64,000 nt of DNA from Datnioides undecimradiatus (GCA_008933995.1 WARS01000071.1:1339501-1403500), one strand, 5' to 3'; numbered from the stretch's first letter, positions 45,201 to 58,679 are shown. Program-made: numbers and translations. The notes: generated by a model not told the origin, from the sequence alone.

Positions 45201-48200
45201 CTGAGCAAATATTCCCCTTTTCTCAAAAACTCTCATCTTTCTCATTTTTAGTTTTTCCCAGTATACTCGCGAAGCTTTAAGCACATGTGAGAAACTAAAC
45301 TCCTGGTTTCTCTCCATCTCCCGTCTCTCAGGGATTCCCCTCCGCTCTAATTCTCATTTTTACCCTCACATTCTTTCACTTTCTCCTCTCGTTTGACTTC
45401 CCATCCTCCTCCTCCTCCTCCTCTCCCTGTGTTCAAGCTGCCTCTCCTTCCTCTTATCGTGTGACCTGGCGTGTTGCTGCATGTCCTCATCCACACAGGA
45501 AAAGAGCGAAGATCTCCTCAGCTTCTCTCAGTTGTTTGTCTGTTATTGAATTTCAGTTTATTGTGTAAAAAAGCAGTAATAATCAAACATATGTAAAGTC
45601 TTTTGTTGTATTTAAAGCTTGCAGTTACAGAATCAGTATTTTTGTGTATTCCTAGAAGTTTGGCACTTTTTCGGCTAATTTTGTCATTGAAAGGATAATC
45701 CCATGAAACATGATGAGACCAAGCTTCACGTCACCTCACTGTGCACTTGTTTTCACAGCATTGGCCTCTTTTCATATTTTTAACTCTGTGTACTTCTCTC
45801 TAACTGGATTTCATTGCAAATGAGGCTTCTGTAAATGTTTGAAACTCAGAGTCGCAGCTGTTTCCAGCTTTTTGGGGTCGCCCTCTGGTTTGAAGGCCCA
45901 CAACACATCCACTGTCTTTGAAGCATGCATGCACCAGTTATCTACGTTATGCCGATTTTAGTTTTAATTTGTTAACAATGCACAGCAGTTAGCTTAATGT
46001 TAGCTAACATAAGCTAGCTGCGTTGAATGAAGAATGGCAGCCTATTGTTTGTAACATAGTGGGAACCAGGGTTATAGGAAATATAGTTGTATCTTAAAGA
46101 TTTGATTAATTCACTGTTCATTCACACACACTGCTGCTTTGACACTGGCTTCCATCCATCTTGGAGCCAGTGGTTGGTCCTGACTTAATAAACTAATAGG
46201 GCAGCTAGTTGCACAGCTAACTGAGCTAAATAGCTAATGACAACTACAGTTAGCAGCCGTTAGCATTAAGAAAAGCAATTTGTGAATGAATGCAGACATT
46301 AACGCAAACATGAGTTTACTTTCCATCAGCTGCAGGATTATCTCATGCACCTCATGACTTTGGGTTCCCACAACAGTCTGCAGGGACTCTGCAGCTCTGC
46401 AGCTCGATGGTTATGGGCCCAGCAGCTAAGAAAAGACAGGTTGTGGCGGCAGAAATGAAGCAGAATATGGTTGAAAAACAGCACATGCAGTCAATATTAT
46501 TTGGAAAATCATGTTTTTCTATGAGTGGAAAAGTTGCTCATTGTATGTCTTCCTTTTCCTTTAATCCGTCACACAGCTGGCAGGTGCTTTAACATGTCTG
46601 ACATGTTCCTTTATTACAATCAACACATCTGTGTGATTAATTTAGCCTGTAATTAATTTCAGAAACGACTCTATGATTGACATTTTCCATGCATCACGCA
46701 GATGTCACACAACATATAGTTCTGTATTTACACTTTCTCTGCTCTCTGCTATCCTTAAAGACCTCCCTCGGCTCTGCTCGCCTGTCTGACAGGCTGTGAT
46801 CCATGGTAAGTGTTGAATATGAGCACTTCGTTAACCTGTTAGGCTGCCAGCTGTTCTGATTCTGCTTTGGTGTGGTATAGCATAGTTTACTCTGACCTGT
46901 TCTGCTAACCGCAACACCCTTCATCTTTTCATCTCCTTTCGTCTTTTTCTTGGCTCTCCTGCTTCCAGCTCGTCACTTTGGAAAAAACAAAACCATTTAA
47001 ACAGCAGCAAACAGCGAAGGGCTTTCTATTTCTCTGCCAGGTGTAAAACGCTGGAAATCTAGTGTCACATCAGGTGAGGTCAAAGTGATCTAGAATTAAG
47101 TTTTATGTCCATACAGGTGCTACGTGTCTGTATTTTCCCAACGGAAAATAACCACAGGCTTTCTGGGGAAAGAAGCTGTGTGGAAAAGGGGACAGTGTGT
47201 CTGTGTGTATGTGTGTGTGTGCGTGTGTGTGTTTTACCGTTGAACCTACAGAGGGAAGAGGAAGTTTATGGGAACTAAAACTCCACTAGTTCACAGCTGT
47301 CACTTTACTTCTTATCGTGTGAGCTGGGAACACACAGGATGCACATCACAAATTGCGAACTTACGCTAAATGCATGTGCATGTTTGTTAAGGTGTTCCCT
47401 TAATCTGCAGATTTACTATTATGTATTATTGGGTGAGTGTCCTTCCTTAAGTGTGATGCTTGTTTGTCCACTTGGGTGTGTGTGTTTGGACCAGGTGCAG
47501 AAAGACAAACCCCAGGGCTGGGAGGTTGATCAGAGGTCATGACTTTGGGCTAAAGGGACTGCATTTTTGCCCCATTGTGTATATAACAAGCTTGCCTTGG
47601 CATGTTTTGCAGGCCAAAGCAGCTGTGGTCTCATCAGACGTAATTAGGAGTCAAAAAGCCACAAACATCCTTTAAATACAGATTTAAAGAAACACCCTTA
47701 AATTGCTTTAATGCACATGCAACCTTCTGGAAAAGTGCAGAGACTAGATCATCACTGTGTTCCCCATATGTTCGCTGGAAACACCTGAGAAGAAGAAAAA
47801 GGTGTTTATGACCAGCAGACCTGAAGCTTTCCCTTAGCTGGGGGACATGATGGATTGTACCCTGGTTCTGTTGATGGGTAGAAGAGTGATAAATCAACCT
47901 CTCTGCAAAAACAAGAAACTGTCATTTTAAGTTGGACCTTCAGGAAAAGGGTGGTGGCCCTATGACATGCAGCACAAGGCTTCAGGGCTCTAACATACCT
48001 TTTTAAAGATACACTGTAATTTGGGTGTGCTCCCATATAGGAGGAGTGGGGGTGTATTACATGTCTGTGCCTGGGGGCTCTTTGTTTAACAGTCAGTTAA
48101 TGTGAATACTTGGTTGTTTGGGTAACTTTCGACTTTAAATGCGACTTTTGTGCGACAGCCTCCTGTTTCACACCTTGCTTCTAATCCACCAGTCGATCTG

Positions 48201-48880
48201 GATCACGTTGGGAACAAATGTTTTTCTTTTTTCAGTGTACCTTAACGTCCCTTTCACACAGTGAGAAACCAGAGGAACAAGACTCTAATCTTTATCAGCA
48301 TCACAAGGTAAAATTCCTGGAGATGGAGCACTAACACTGTCTGAAAAGCTGAGGGGAGAATGCAGGTTTGAAATCAGCTCTTCTCTGGAGATAAATCTGA
48401 CAGTTTTCTCATGCAAAGTCACTAATTTGTCAAATGGAGGAGCAGCTTAATTTATAATAAATGACAAGGGGTGTGTGCGTGCCGACAGAAAGTCTGGAAA
48501 GGCTGGATGCTGCTAAACACCTCTTTGCACTGAGAAACAGTCATGTCATGTCAGCACAGAAAAGCAGATAGACAGGCTTTATCATGGCCACACACTAATG
48601 TCGTTTCACAATAATATTGTAAAGGTGAGGCAGATAATATTACAGTACAGGATTTATGTGTCATGTTTAAATGATGTGAACCATAAGATAAAAATCTTAA
48701 TTTTTCTGTAACCACCAAGTTGCTGCTAGGTAAGCTATGAATAATGTCACCAAGGGGCACCAATTGTAAAATATTAATCATATATTTTGCCTATATGTTT
48801 TTCTTTAATTGGATGAAATCAGGTTTTATGTCATAAATTGCCATAATAAATAGTATAATCAAAGACACTGAAGATGATTT
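42232..48880. other. intergenic or distal intronic DNA, no gene recognised
   Basis: Only short chance frames on both strands. AT-rich with a few CT-rich patches (45,300-45,430). A segment at about 43,870-44,220 has the look of an old repeat but could not be classed. Nothing else supportable. Confidence 0.5.
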
Positions 48881-48885
48881 ATAAT

Positions 48886-49332
48886 GAACAACGGATGGAA
48901 TACAGAACTACCGGCTATCACACTGTGGACCTGACGTTTAAAACGATGTCCACGCAAGGAACCTGATTGGACGAGCCCTAACCAATGGCGTAGTTTAGAA
49001 TAGCTCTTCCGTCCTCTGAGCTAATCAGAGCAAAGCAGCGCTAATTGCGCAGTCACAGCTGTTACTTCGACAGTAAGAACTAAATCTTATGACATACACC
49101 ATATAAAAAAGAGAGAAACACAGAATTAGCAAATTAAACGGCTCTAAACGTTGACATAGTAGAGTAATACCGAACTACTAACTGTCACGCTGTAGGCTTA
49201 GAGTTTAAAATGACGCGGTCCTCTAACCAATAGCATCTCGTCCTCCTCCTCTTAACCAATCAGAACAAAGCAGCACTTGCTGTTGCTGGCGTTTCTTAAG
49301 CGAGAGCAGAAAATAAGAAAAAACGAACAAAA
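48886..49332 (+). promoter_or_regulatory. tandemly duplicated CCAAT-box segment, candidate promoter/first exon
   Basis: Two diverged direct copies (about 48,886-49,080 and 49,160-49,335). Shared parts: TATCACACTGTGGACCTGACG / TGTCACGCTGTAGGCTTAGAG, GTTTAAAA, and AATCAGAGCAAAGCAGCGCT / AATCAGAACAAAGCAGCACT. CCAAT boxes occur at 48,966 (inverted), 48,982, 49,227 and 49,256. Each copy ends with a donor-like CAGTAAGA or AAAGTAAGTG. A promoter of a plus-strand gene is an inference; an old repeat is the alternative. Confidence 0.4.
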
Positions 49333-49731
49333 GTAAGTGAATTATAATTTATATCAATACTGGTTAGCTCCGACATAAGTTTAGGTTTTTCTTTGTAAAA
49401 ACTACATTAACAAAGCTTACATGTATTGAGCAAATTATCAGCAATTGTTCCATCCTCTTAGCTAGGTCTATTAAATGCTCACTATAGCGAAAAATAGCTA
49501 AAGGATAATGCTAGCCGCTAACTGCCGGCAAAAGCTGGTATGTCACTCTTTGGTTAATTTAAACTGTTGTGAAACAATAGTTGTTCAAAGTGATGTAGTA
49601 ATAGTCACAGATGCAAACTAGGATGACATTATTTTTAGTGTCAAACTATAGAAAAAAAGGCTAGGTGGAATATTTTAAACCCATTAAGGCATTATTATGT
49701 TTATTTAGGTAATGGCTTGTGTTTATCCCAG

Positions 49732-49826
49732 GCTGGTGAATGGTTTGAAGGAACGGCCAAAGGGATGTTAAGCCCCTGCAAAACATTCAAGGAGGACCTG
49801 CGCTGCCAAAACTGAGCAACTATTTG
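49732..49826 (+). other. candidate non-coding exon
   Basis: 95 bp bounded by TTATCCCAG and TTG|GTATGT, following the donor-like site at 49,333. No homology recognised; the longest frame is short (MLSPCKTFKEDLRCQN, stop). Confidence 0.25.
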
Positions 49827-51347
49827 GTATGTAGGTGATGCAGATTCTCCTTTATACTATTATTACAGTGCTATAGGATGTCACCTGTGACCCAATAAGG
49901 GAGAAATGAAGGTGTTTGTAAAAGGCAACATAACAGTGGCAATGCATCCATATTTTCAGTTGGAAATATAAAGCTAGTTAAGGCGGAAGCACCTGATTTA
50001 GATCACCCTCTGCTGATGAGGAGAGGAACTACTGTACTACTGAGGAACTGTGTGGAGTCCGAGAAAGGAAATGGCAATGTCAAGTTCATTGAGGGTGTGG
50101 AAGTGTGTGTCTGTGCATGCGTGTGTGTGTGTGTTTTGTTGATAAGTGTAGCCTTGTCTCGGCTCGCACAGTTCCTCCTCGTGGAATTGCTGAGAATGTG
50201 TTTTCTTTCTCTGCGCTGATAGTAATTAATGTCTTCCTGTCTGAAACTGTGAGAAAAGTGCCTCTCTGTTACCCAGACCAGACAGAGAAGTTGTTATCTG
50301 GGTCCACACACCCTGGTGCTACCTCAGCCTTGGAGGAAGGGGCTCCAGCCTAAAGTATTTCTGGGTATAGAGATGCACTAAGAGAGAGAGCGTTTAACAG
50401 CTCTGCACAAAAGATTGATACCGTGTGCAGTAGGAACAAGAGACATTCACACAGACTAGTCGCCACATCCGCTTTTCATTGTCTGGGAGTCGTTTCCGAG
50501 TTTACCTGTAATAAACCTGTTAACAGTAATTACCTGCCATCTTGTTGAGGCAAGATGCGCTGGTTGGAAGTGATGTGCTGGTTGTTGCAAAGTGTGTTTT
50601 CTTGATACAGCTGTCTGTTACTGACCTGGCTTCCTTGTCCTCTTAATGAGAAAATTCTTATGTGTTGTTTGAATTTATTTAAAGCATCAGCTTATATAAA
50701 TATTATTTATATTTGCATTTCATGCAGAAACTGGATGAAGCTAAGTGGTTTTCGACACAAGTATGAATAAATAAGGAATTTACTTTCTTCAAGATTGCTT
50801 TGCATTGCACTGTGGTTCCTGTGTTGTGGGCATGCCTCTGTTGCAAGGTCATGAAATAATGATACGTTGAATGTATAATATTTTGTAAAGATCATGAATT
50901 TATGGGTCATGTGGCTACTTTATCCTCTGAAATCAGAATAATTTAAAAAAGAGGCTCTACATAATGAGACCATGTCATACTTCTGTCTCTTTGTTGTACA
51001 CTTCACTGTTACTTGAAGCACTCGCAGCATTGTGGCATTTTAACACGGAGCTGAGTATTGATGCATTTATCCTCCTGAGGCTTGTCTTGCTGTGGCCAAA
51101 ACCTGCTTCTGAACGAATGAAAAGAAATGTTAACGTTGTGTCGTGAACTTAATGACACCCATCCCTTTCCTCTTAACACACACACACTGCACACGTGCAC
51201 GCACACACACACACACACACTGACACACACACTTGGCAGCCCATAATTTCACCCCTTCAGAGGTACCTATCTAATCCCCCCTCTCCATTTTGTTGCTGGG
51301 CTCTTGTTACTTAGCTACCAGTTTCCACGGTTGCTCGGGCTGATGGG

Positions 51348-51361
51348 GTTACCTTGGCAAC
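51348..51361 (+). promoter_or_regulatory. RFX X-box motif
   Basis: GTTACCTTGGCAAC fits the X-box consensus GTNRCC-N-RGYAAC as a palindrome, in a short non-repetitive patch (51,236-51,410). Confidence 0.5.
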
Positions 51362-51492
51362 CATACCCATCCCATTGTGTGGCGATCCAGCCACGGTGGG
51401 CCTGTCCCAAGGATACACACATACACACACAAACACAGCGTTATCCCAAGGCAGCCCCCTCCCCCTCCAATGCCCAGCGCCCCATGCCTTTC

Positions 51493-51526
<34 letters not shown>

Positions 51527-51962
51527 CACACACACACACACAGATATATAGACTCCCACCCCCACTCAGCACACAGCAGCAGCGGCAGCTCCTGGTGGGG
51601 AGGAATTGGTTGAACCTTTGCACAAAGGTACCCACATACACGCTTGTGTGTACACACAGACATACACACACCTGTTAACAGCTACCAGGTTGTTTTGTTG
51701 ACCACAAACCTGCAGCCTCCTCTTCACCTGTGGAGAGTGCTGCTGTGTGTGCGTATGTGTGTGTGCGTGTGTGTGGGAGAGAGACGGGGATTAATACCTC
51801 ATTAATAATCAAACCTGTTTCTAACCCACCCACGATGCTGGTTTTAATCTGTCTTTCCCGGCCCCCTCCCTCCCCGTCCCTCCTGTCTTTATTCCTTCCA
51901 CTCCCTGATTCTGTTAATTGTGACTGGGAGCAATCAGCAGCTGAAGAAATACTGCTGTGATT

Positions 51963-51966
<4 letters not shown>

Positions 51967-52014
<48 letters not shown>
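51967..52014 (+). repeat. (GT)n microsatellite, about 24 units
   Basis: Uninterrupted GT tract right of a non-repetitive patch with homeobox-like motifs. Confidence 0.97.
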
Positions 52015-52015
<1 letters not shown>

Positions 52016-52480
52016 TGAGTCTGAATGACAGCATGCGTTCCACCGTGCATGCGTGTGTGTATGAGCGCAGTGCGGGTGCTAATGTATTCACAGACAGCCC
52101 GCTAACATAAACACTAACACTCTTTCAGTGAGCACCACATACTGTTTCATACAAACTCAGAATGAATAATCGGAAAATGACCTGTTCATTTTCATTTGAA
52201 TGTAAACACCCTGTCCGCAGGAGCTAAACAGCAGAGAGGGGTTAGACAATGATGTCATTACACAGGGGCGAATCATTATGCATTCAAGCATTGATCCCTT
52301 CTTTTTTAAAATAAATAAAAGTCTTCTTAGAGTGCTCATTGCCTCCAGGAGCTCAGAGCACCAAAGGGAATGAGTTACACATGATTTGAACTAAATCAAA
52401 CAAAAATAAAATGAAACAAACACAAACTGCGATCAGAGGAGGTTCAACAGGTTCTCAGCCGAGCCACAGCATCACTTTGT

Positions 52481-52495
52481 CCACTAGAGGGTGCT
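52481..52495 (+). promoter_or_regulatory. CTCF-like core
   Basis: CCACTAGAGGGTGCT matches the vertebrate CTCF core at 14 of 15 positions by eye. Confidence 0.5.
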
Positions 52496-55400
52496 GTTGA
52501 TTAATGAGAAACACTTAATGCTGGAACAAAGGATGAGAAATGACAGAGCTCACATTACAATAAACGCTTTGTGCAGGTTAGTGACAGTTTGCAAAACCAA
52601 GTTTGTTTTTACTCTTTCAAATCCTCCAAAACTCTGCATCATCTTCAGAAATGCATGTCGGTCAGTTTTAGATTGAACCTTCTAGATTTAAGTCTAAAAA
52701 GTTACCACTGACAGCTTAACTGCTGCAAATGTTTGATGAAATGAGTGGAGCTTAACAGTAGCAGGCTGAATTTTTTGCTGCTAAAAAGTGAAAAATATCG
52801 CTTAGTGTTCACCTAAAGCACAAGGTGAGTTCTTAAAATTGGTTATTTGGTCGAAACCCAAAAATATTAAATGTACTATCAGAAATTATTCACATTTAAG
52901 ATATAAAACTTAACTTAAGCAATTTAGGATTTTTTTTGTTTAAAAATATCTTAAAAGACAAATTCATCACCATTCATAATCTGCTGTAGTAAATTTGACC
53001 TTTTTACTGTTAAATATTTGGTTTTTGTGACATTGTCGTGTAAAATATGTTTACTATGTTGGTCGTAACGAAGGGTTGTGCTGCACTGGACTAAATAGTA
53101 TAAAACTCTTTATATTCATACATGGAGCAGAGAAGATTATTTGAAACACAGCTGAATATGATGCAGTCCATTTTACTTAAATTAAAAACATAATTGATAT
53201 TAATTAATTAATTAAAAAGTGCAGAGTACAGCACAGTTATACACATGTTTCTAATGAGTCAGCCACTGATTGTGCTTGAAATGTTATTATTGTTGTTTTG
53301 AGCCTCATTCCCACCAGATATGGTATAGATCTCTTCCGTCTCTGGGTGAACTGTAGAGATCTGGGAAAATACAAATAAAGATAAAGAGAAGGCAGTTTAG
53401 ACTGTTTGCATGAAAATACAGGTGATCATTAAAGTTATTCACCAGATTGTTAATTTTAAATATCCATTAGCCTTGTAATATCTGTTTATTCATTTAATTA
53501 GATTTTATTTAATTTTATCAGTATTTCCTAAATTTTCTTCTTAAAAACAAACCATTTCTGGTTTTACTCAGTTCAATACATCTGCTTTCTTTTAGTATTT
53601 TATTATTTCATCTTATTAGCCAGTTTTTTTCTATTTCTAATCCCACTGCTGGTGTTTTCTTATTGCAAATTGAATTTTCCAATATTCATTCCTAACTTTC
53701 TGTTTTATTCAGTTCTCTTAAAGTGAGGTGTGACTGATTGATTGATTCATTCCTGTTCAACTGTGTATATTTATTGTTTTGTCATTTAATTTAATCATAA
53801 CACAAACATTATTTTTGGAGACTTCACCTAAATTATTGCTTCCAGATTAGCAGCCTGCATTAATGTGTGTGATCTGCAGATTTCTCCTGGTTTTCTGACT
53901 CTCGCTGAAAATAACAAGCACGGCTTCTTTAGACCAAAACCACAGCGCGGTGTGGGTATGTTAATTCTGTTTCATGTGTGTTTGCAGGCCTGCTGTATGT
54001 TGCATGCGTGTTGACAGCAGGCAGGGAATCGTTGCGGGTCACGCTTCACCAGCGGGCTGCATTCATGAACGCGAAGCCGTCTCCATAGGGTGAATAAACA
54101 TGCTTTACATACGGCGGTTCATTAATGTGTTTGTGCTTTTGTGTGGGAGGGTGTGTTTACTATATATGCATGAGGATCTAATGTGTTTGTGAAGGTATTT
54201 GTGAGAAGTGCGCAGACTGAAATATGACAGTTTTAACATTTTTGTTCTAGCAGCTGGTGTAACTGTATTAAAACAGCTTCTATTTACATGCAACTGTGCT
54301 GTGCTGCGCCTCTCTCACACACTTTGAAATAGCTTCACACCACTGGCATATTTTAGGTTACTTAGCATGCAACAATAACACAGATTTAAACTGAATATTG
54401 GCCAGTTATTATAGCTGGATGATCAATCGCTGCACCCCAGGACAGAATCACAGCAGATCGAGTTCTGTTTTACTCCCGAATAGTGAAGAAAGCCTCCTCT
54501 AACAAGTGATTTTAGGAGTTAAAGTATGAATGTGTGTGTTTTTGTTTATGATACTCCTGGTGTGTTGACAGCAGGCGGGTCACACTTCAACTGCAAGATC
54601 CGTTTTTGGATGCAAAACAGATGAAGAAACGTGTTTTACATACAGCAGTTCATTACTGCCCGGCTGTGTGCGTAACTGACAAAGAAGCATGTTAATGTAT
54701 GTTGTGTGTTAGTGTGTGTGTGTGCGTGCATTTCTGTGAGTGTTCAGCACGTCTACAATCATGCTATGTGTATAGAGCAAGCCCTGTTTTAACTGCTGTA
54801 TAAGCAGCTACTTGCAGTCCATGATAGACTCACACGTTAGGCTGCTTTCAGACGAACAACATGCAAAAATGCAGCCACAAATAAGCAAAATTAGGAATGT
54901 TATATATTTAAAAAGCATTTTCACCTGATGAAAAGTATTGCATCAAGGACAATTTATATAATATATGTATATGTATTTTAAATTTATGTTTTATTGTGTT
55001 TTGCTAGAAAAACCTTGAGGGGGGGCCACCTTTGGCCCTAAGTTACAGCGAAGGCAAACTAATGGAAGCATTGTTTGTGTGATGCCGTTGACACACCCAG
55101 CTGATTGGTTTGTTGCACTGATGCAAGCAAACAGTTGAGATTTAACTGATTTGGTGTCAGGAAGCAGCGGCTGCAGGCAGGCTTGGAGTAAGTCGAGTTT
55201 GGTTGACTGACTCAAAGTGAAACAAGTCGACAGTTCAGTCTGAGATCAGCTGCGCGCTCAGGTCTCAGGAGCCATCGTTACTGTTTCATCCTTCCATCTT
55301 AAGACATCAACACCAATTTTACATTAGAAAAAAATCCTTTTTAGCTCCTGCAGTTGAGTTTTAGCTTGTTAGTGCCCTACCACAGTAGAGATCAAGCCAA

Positions 55401-56504
55401 AACGGGAATCTGTATGATTAGTATGAATGGATATTATAACATGAAAGTGTTTTATGCATTTTGACTAATCATAACACTTAGAGTCTGACATTGCAGGATG
55501 TCTGTGATCAGTAAGCTGAAGCAATAGCAGCACCATTAGCCAGCGATCTGGTTAAAGGCTAAATTATCGTGTGCAGTTGTTTGTTTCTCTGCGTCTGTTT
55601 GATCCGTGTTGTCTGATTTCTGAGTAACTCAACTGATGAAATCATTTCACCTTCAATAAATTGAGGCATAATCAGAAACACCCAGACTCAAAGCTTTTAG
55701 TCAGTATTCATGCCATATTTATATACACAGTCAGTGAATCTGTCCTTTATGATCCAGAACAACCAGGTGAATTCAGCTGAAAGGATTGATTCTCCCTCGT
55801 CACTACACTTCAGATTCAGATGAAAGCGAGGACATGGCTCAATCCTGGTGTTTTTAAGCCATGATACATCTGAAAACAAATAGATGGTATCAGAGGAGAC
55901 TCTGCTCAGTATTTAAAAGCTGCTCTTTTTGTGGCATAGATTGCTTGTTTACTGCACACCATCATTCACGAGAGAAAACCCAAAGCATGCCGCGAAAAAT
56001 AAACATTTCTTCTCTTTAATTCCTCAGAGGAGAGCTCCTTTCAGGGGATTTGGGGTTTTTCACTCCAGAGCCGTTACATTTTCTGAAAGATGTGTAGGCT
56101 GTACGCAGCGAAGCTAAATGTGCCTAGTCTGAGCTGTGGACCACAGAAAAGACACAACTCCACATCCACAGGGCTTATCTGAACACGAGCAGATGGCTGT
56201 GGTTTGTCTGAGGAAAGCAACACGTCCGACGATGTTTTCATTCAGAGGAACGAGACGCAAGACCGAAGTAAATAAGACGTATATACTACACACAGTTTTT
56301 TTTAGTCACATGACCATGTTGGAGGTGAGACAACAAAGGTAGTAATAGGCATAACATATTGAAGAAATATTGATACTGTTAAAGTCCAGTGGATGTTTAA
56401 TGAGGAAGCGAGCATCAGAAACCTGTAAACACAACTACAAATTATGACTTGATATGGTGGCTGTAACTTTTTCCCGCCTTGTCTTAGGGATGATAAATGT
56501 TAAA

Positions 56505-57060
56505 TTGAGTAAATGGACTCAATATGCTGATACTTTTCATGAAATACTTCTGTAACTACATCTCTAACAAGCAGAAATTGTACCTGCTTTAAAACTGGGT
56601 GCAAACCCCTGCAGAGTAGTGACCTTGTGCAGTGACACTCTGCTCCCGGTGCTCCTGCCACACTTGGATCTCTCCCTGGAAGTCCTGTTCTGTAAAGCAC
56701 CATCTGAGACTCACGTTTGACCTCTACAGTGTCAAAACACCAACATTTCAGATTGAATTTCATTTTGTGGAAGATGAAGAAGTCATAGGGAGACAAATTC
56801 AGCAATTAGGATGTCTGGGGAGTGAGGATTGTGTTGTGCAGCCAAGAAACTCAGCACACTATGAGCTGACATATTGCCATGATGGACCCCAAATGGCATC
56901 ATGCACAGTTCAGGTGGTTGGTGCTGAGTCTCCTCCCTCAGACGCCTCAGAGCGGTGCAGCAGAGCTCTCCACTGACAGTCTGACCCTGCAGCTTCTCCA
57001 CTGCTCAGGCTCTCTGGCTCGGTGACAAACATCATCCTTCACGTCGAGCTTTGACTCGCA
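56505..57060 (-). pseudogene. mariner-family transposase remnant
   Basis: On the minus strand two overlapping frames carry the C-terminal half of a mariner transposase: GQTVSGELCCTALRRLRE, PELCMMPFGVHHGNMSAHSV, SPYDFFIFHKMKFNLKCW and, after a frameshift, QDFQGEIQVWQEH. These match the mariner blocks GQTVN.E, HDNAPAH, SPDLAP.DF and the DFQ..F..W ending. The second catalytic Asp (HDN) is Gly here (HHGN), the frame is broken and the N-terminal half is not recognisable, so it is inactive. Terminal inverted repeats were not found by eye. Confidence 0.75.
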
Positions 57061-58679
57061 GTTTGATGTTTGCTCTCTGCTGAAGTTTCAGCTCCTTTGA
57101 GATCCTGGACATTATTTAATACTTGTTATTGGTGCCGTCTTTTGATGGCACCTCGTACTAATGGTGCAACTTGGAGACATTCTCTGAATCATTATGATTA
57201 ACTTCACTGGATTGTCACATATTCAGACTAAACAGTTCATACATTAAAATAAATAATAATCAGTTGTTGGAACCCCAGTATGGTTTTACTCAAATGAGCA
57301 AACAAACATCTGTGGGACTTCTTCACAAACCGTCAACCTGTTTCTGTCTCTTATGCTGTGTGTTTCAGCGCTTGCTGGGATGTGTGTTGGTTTGGTTTAT
57401 AATCTCTGGTGACCATTTTCCAACACTTTCTAATGAAAAACACAGAAAGAGCACACAGGTTCATTGCTCTAGTTTCCATTCTGTTTTGGCTTATTGTTTA
57501 AATGTTATGGTCACTTAGGAGAGTGTGTTTTTAATATTAATATTTAATATTTTTATATTTTTAAAACGTACAGGTAATGGTTTTTTTTTTGCAGGCTGAG
57601 CTGTTAAGACCTATTTCACTGAATAATTAACACCACCTCATCTTCTGCCTGTTCACTGAAGTGTGTCACATTAATTAAAATGAATTAATCTCTTTTACTA
57701 TAAAACCGCACAGTGTGACCCTCTTACTAACTCAACCTCAGCCTGCCTCGCCACTGTGTAAACACAAACTGCAGGTTTGAGTGTTTCCTCCATTTTTGTT
57801 TTTCATATTTGCGTCTCTGTGCCGAGCTGCTGTGTCCAGGAGCCTCCACCTGGCTGAAGGCTGCGTTGGGAATTGAACCTGTGACTTTGTGTGTGAATGG
57901 AGCAGGATAGAGTGGGTGTGGGGATGATGCTGCACAGAGTATAGCTGCTTCGTACTCTTTCCCTGTTCTCTGTATTTTGCTTTCTACTGTTTCCTTGATC
58001 TTAATAGTATTAATATCAAGGCAAATTGTCATTATTATGGATGAGGCCTGACTGTATTACATGTGTGAAAGGTCAAATTTAGACAAAGTGTGGACCTGAT
58101 TCTGCAGATATTGTCCATAGTTCATATGAGAAAACAACTTAAATACTGATGTTGCTTGTAAATGAGTGTGAGATACTTTGATCGTCTATTAATATACTAT
58201 AAAAAGTCAAATAGAAGCCCAATCACAAACCAGAGATTACATACAGCCTACCCACAGTATGTGCATTTTTTTAGTATTTTAATTTGTGTGTGTGTGTTGT
58301 CTTGGCACATCTCTGTGTGTGTGGATGCATCTTAGAATGTAAACACACATGGACAAATGAATCAAAGCTAATCTACTCACTTTAGATGCATTTTGTCATT
58401 CTGCACAATTTGAATTAAGCGTCCATTTATTTTAAATATATAGTAAAAATCTTATTTTTTTCTCATTAAAGTCACTTTTATAAAATATAACATGTTGACT
58501 ATTGTATGTACAGTACAGTTTGACATTCGAAAACATTTCCTGCCTCTCAGTCAAAGAATTATATATAAAATAAATTGTATTAATTTATACTGATAGAAAT
58601 CTGTTTCTATCACAAATTTAGGCTGATTTAGGATTTTTGACAGTGATATGATATTAAAGTGTTAAAGTATCAACATCAG
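57061..58679. other. no feature recognised
   Basis: AT-rich sequence with short chance frames only. Part of the mariner element may extend here beyond recognition. Confidence 0.5.

Larger units (their letters stand above)
49827..56500. other. no gene recognised; microsatellites and possible regulatory patches
   Basis: CA/GT tracts at 51,180-51,235, 51,493-51,541 and 51,967-52,014. An RFX X-box at 51,348-51,361 and a CTCF-like core at 52,481-52,495. The 52.6-56.5 kb part is AT-rich and featureless apart from short chance frames. Confidence 0.5.

Noticed and set aside
57850..57910. GGTTCAATTCC on the minus strand as a tRNA or tRNA-derived SINE B box
   Set aside because: No A box, stem pairing or poly(A)/repeat tail at the expected distance.
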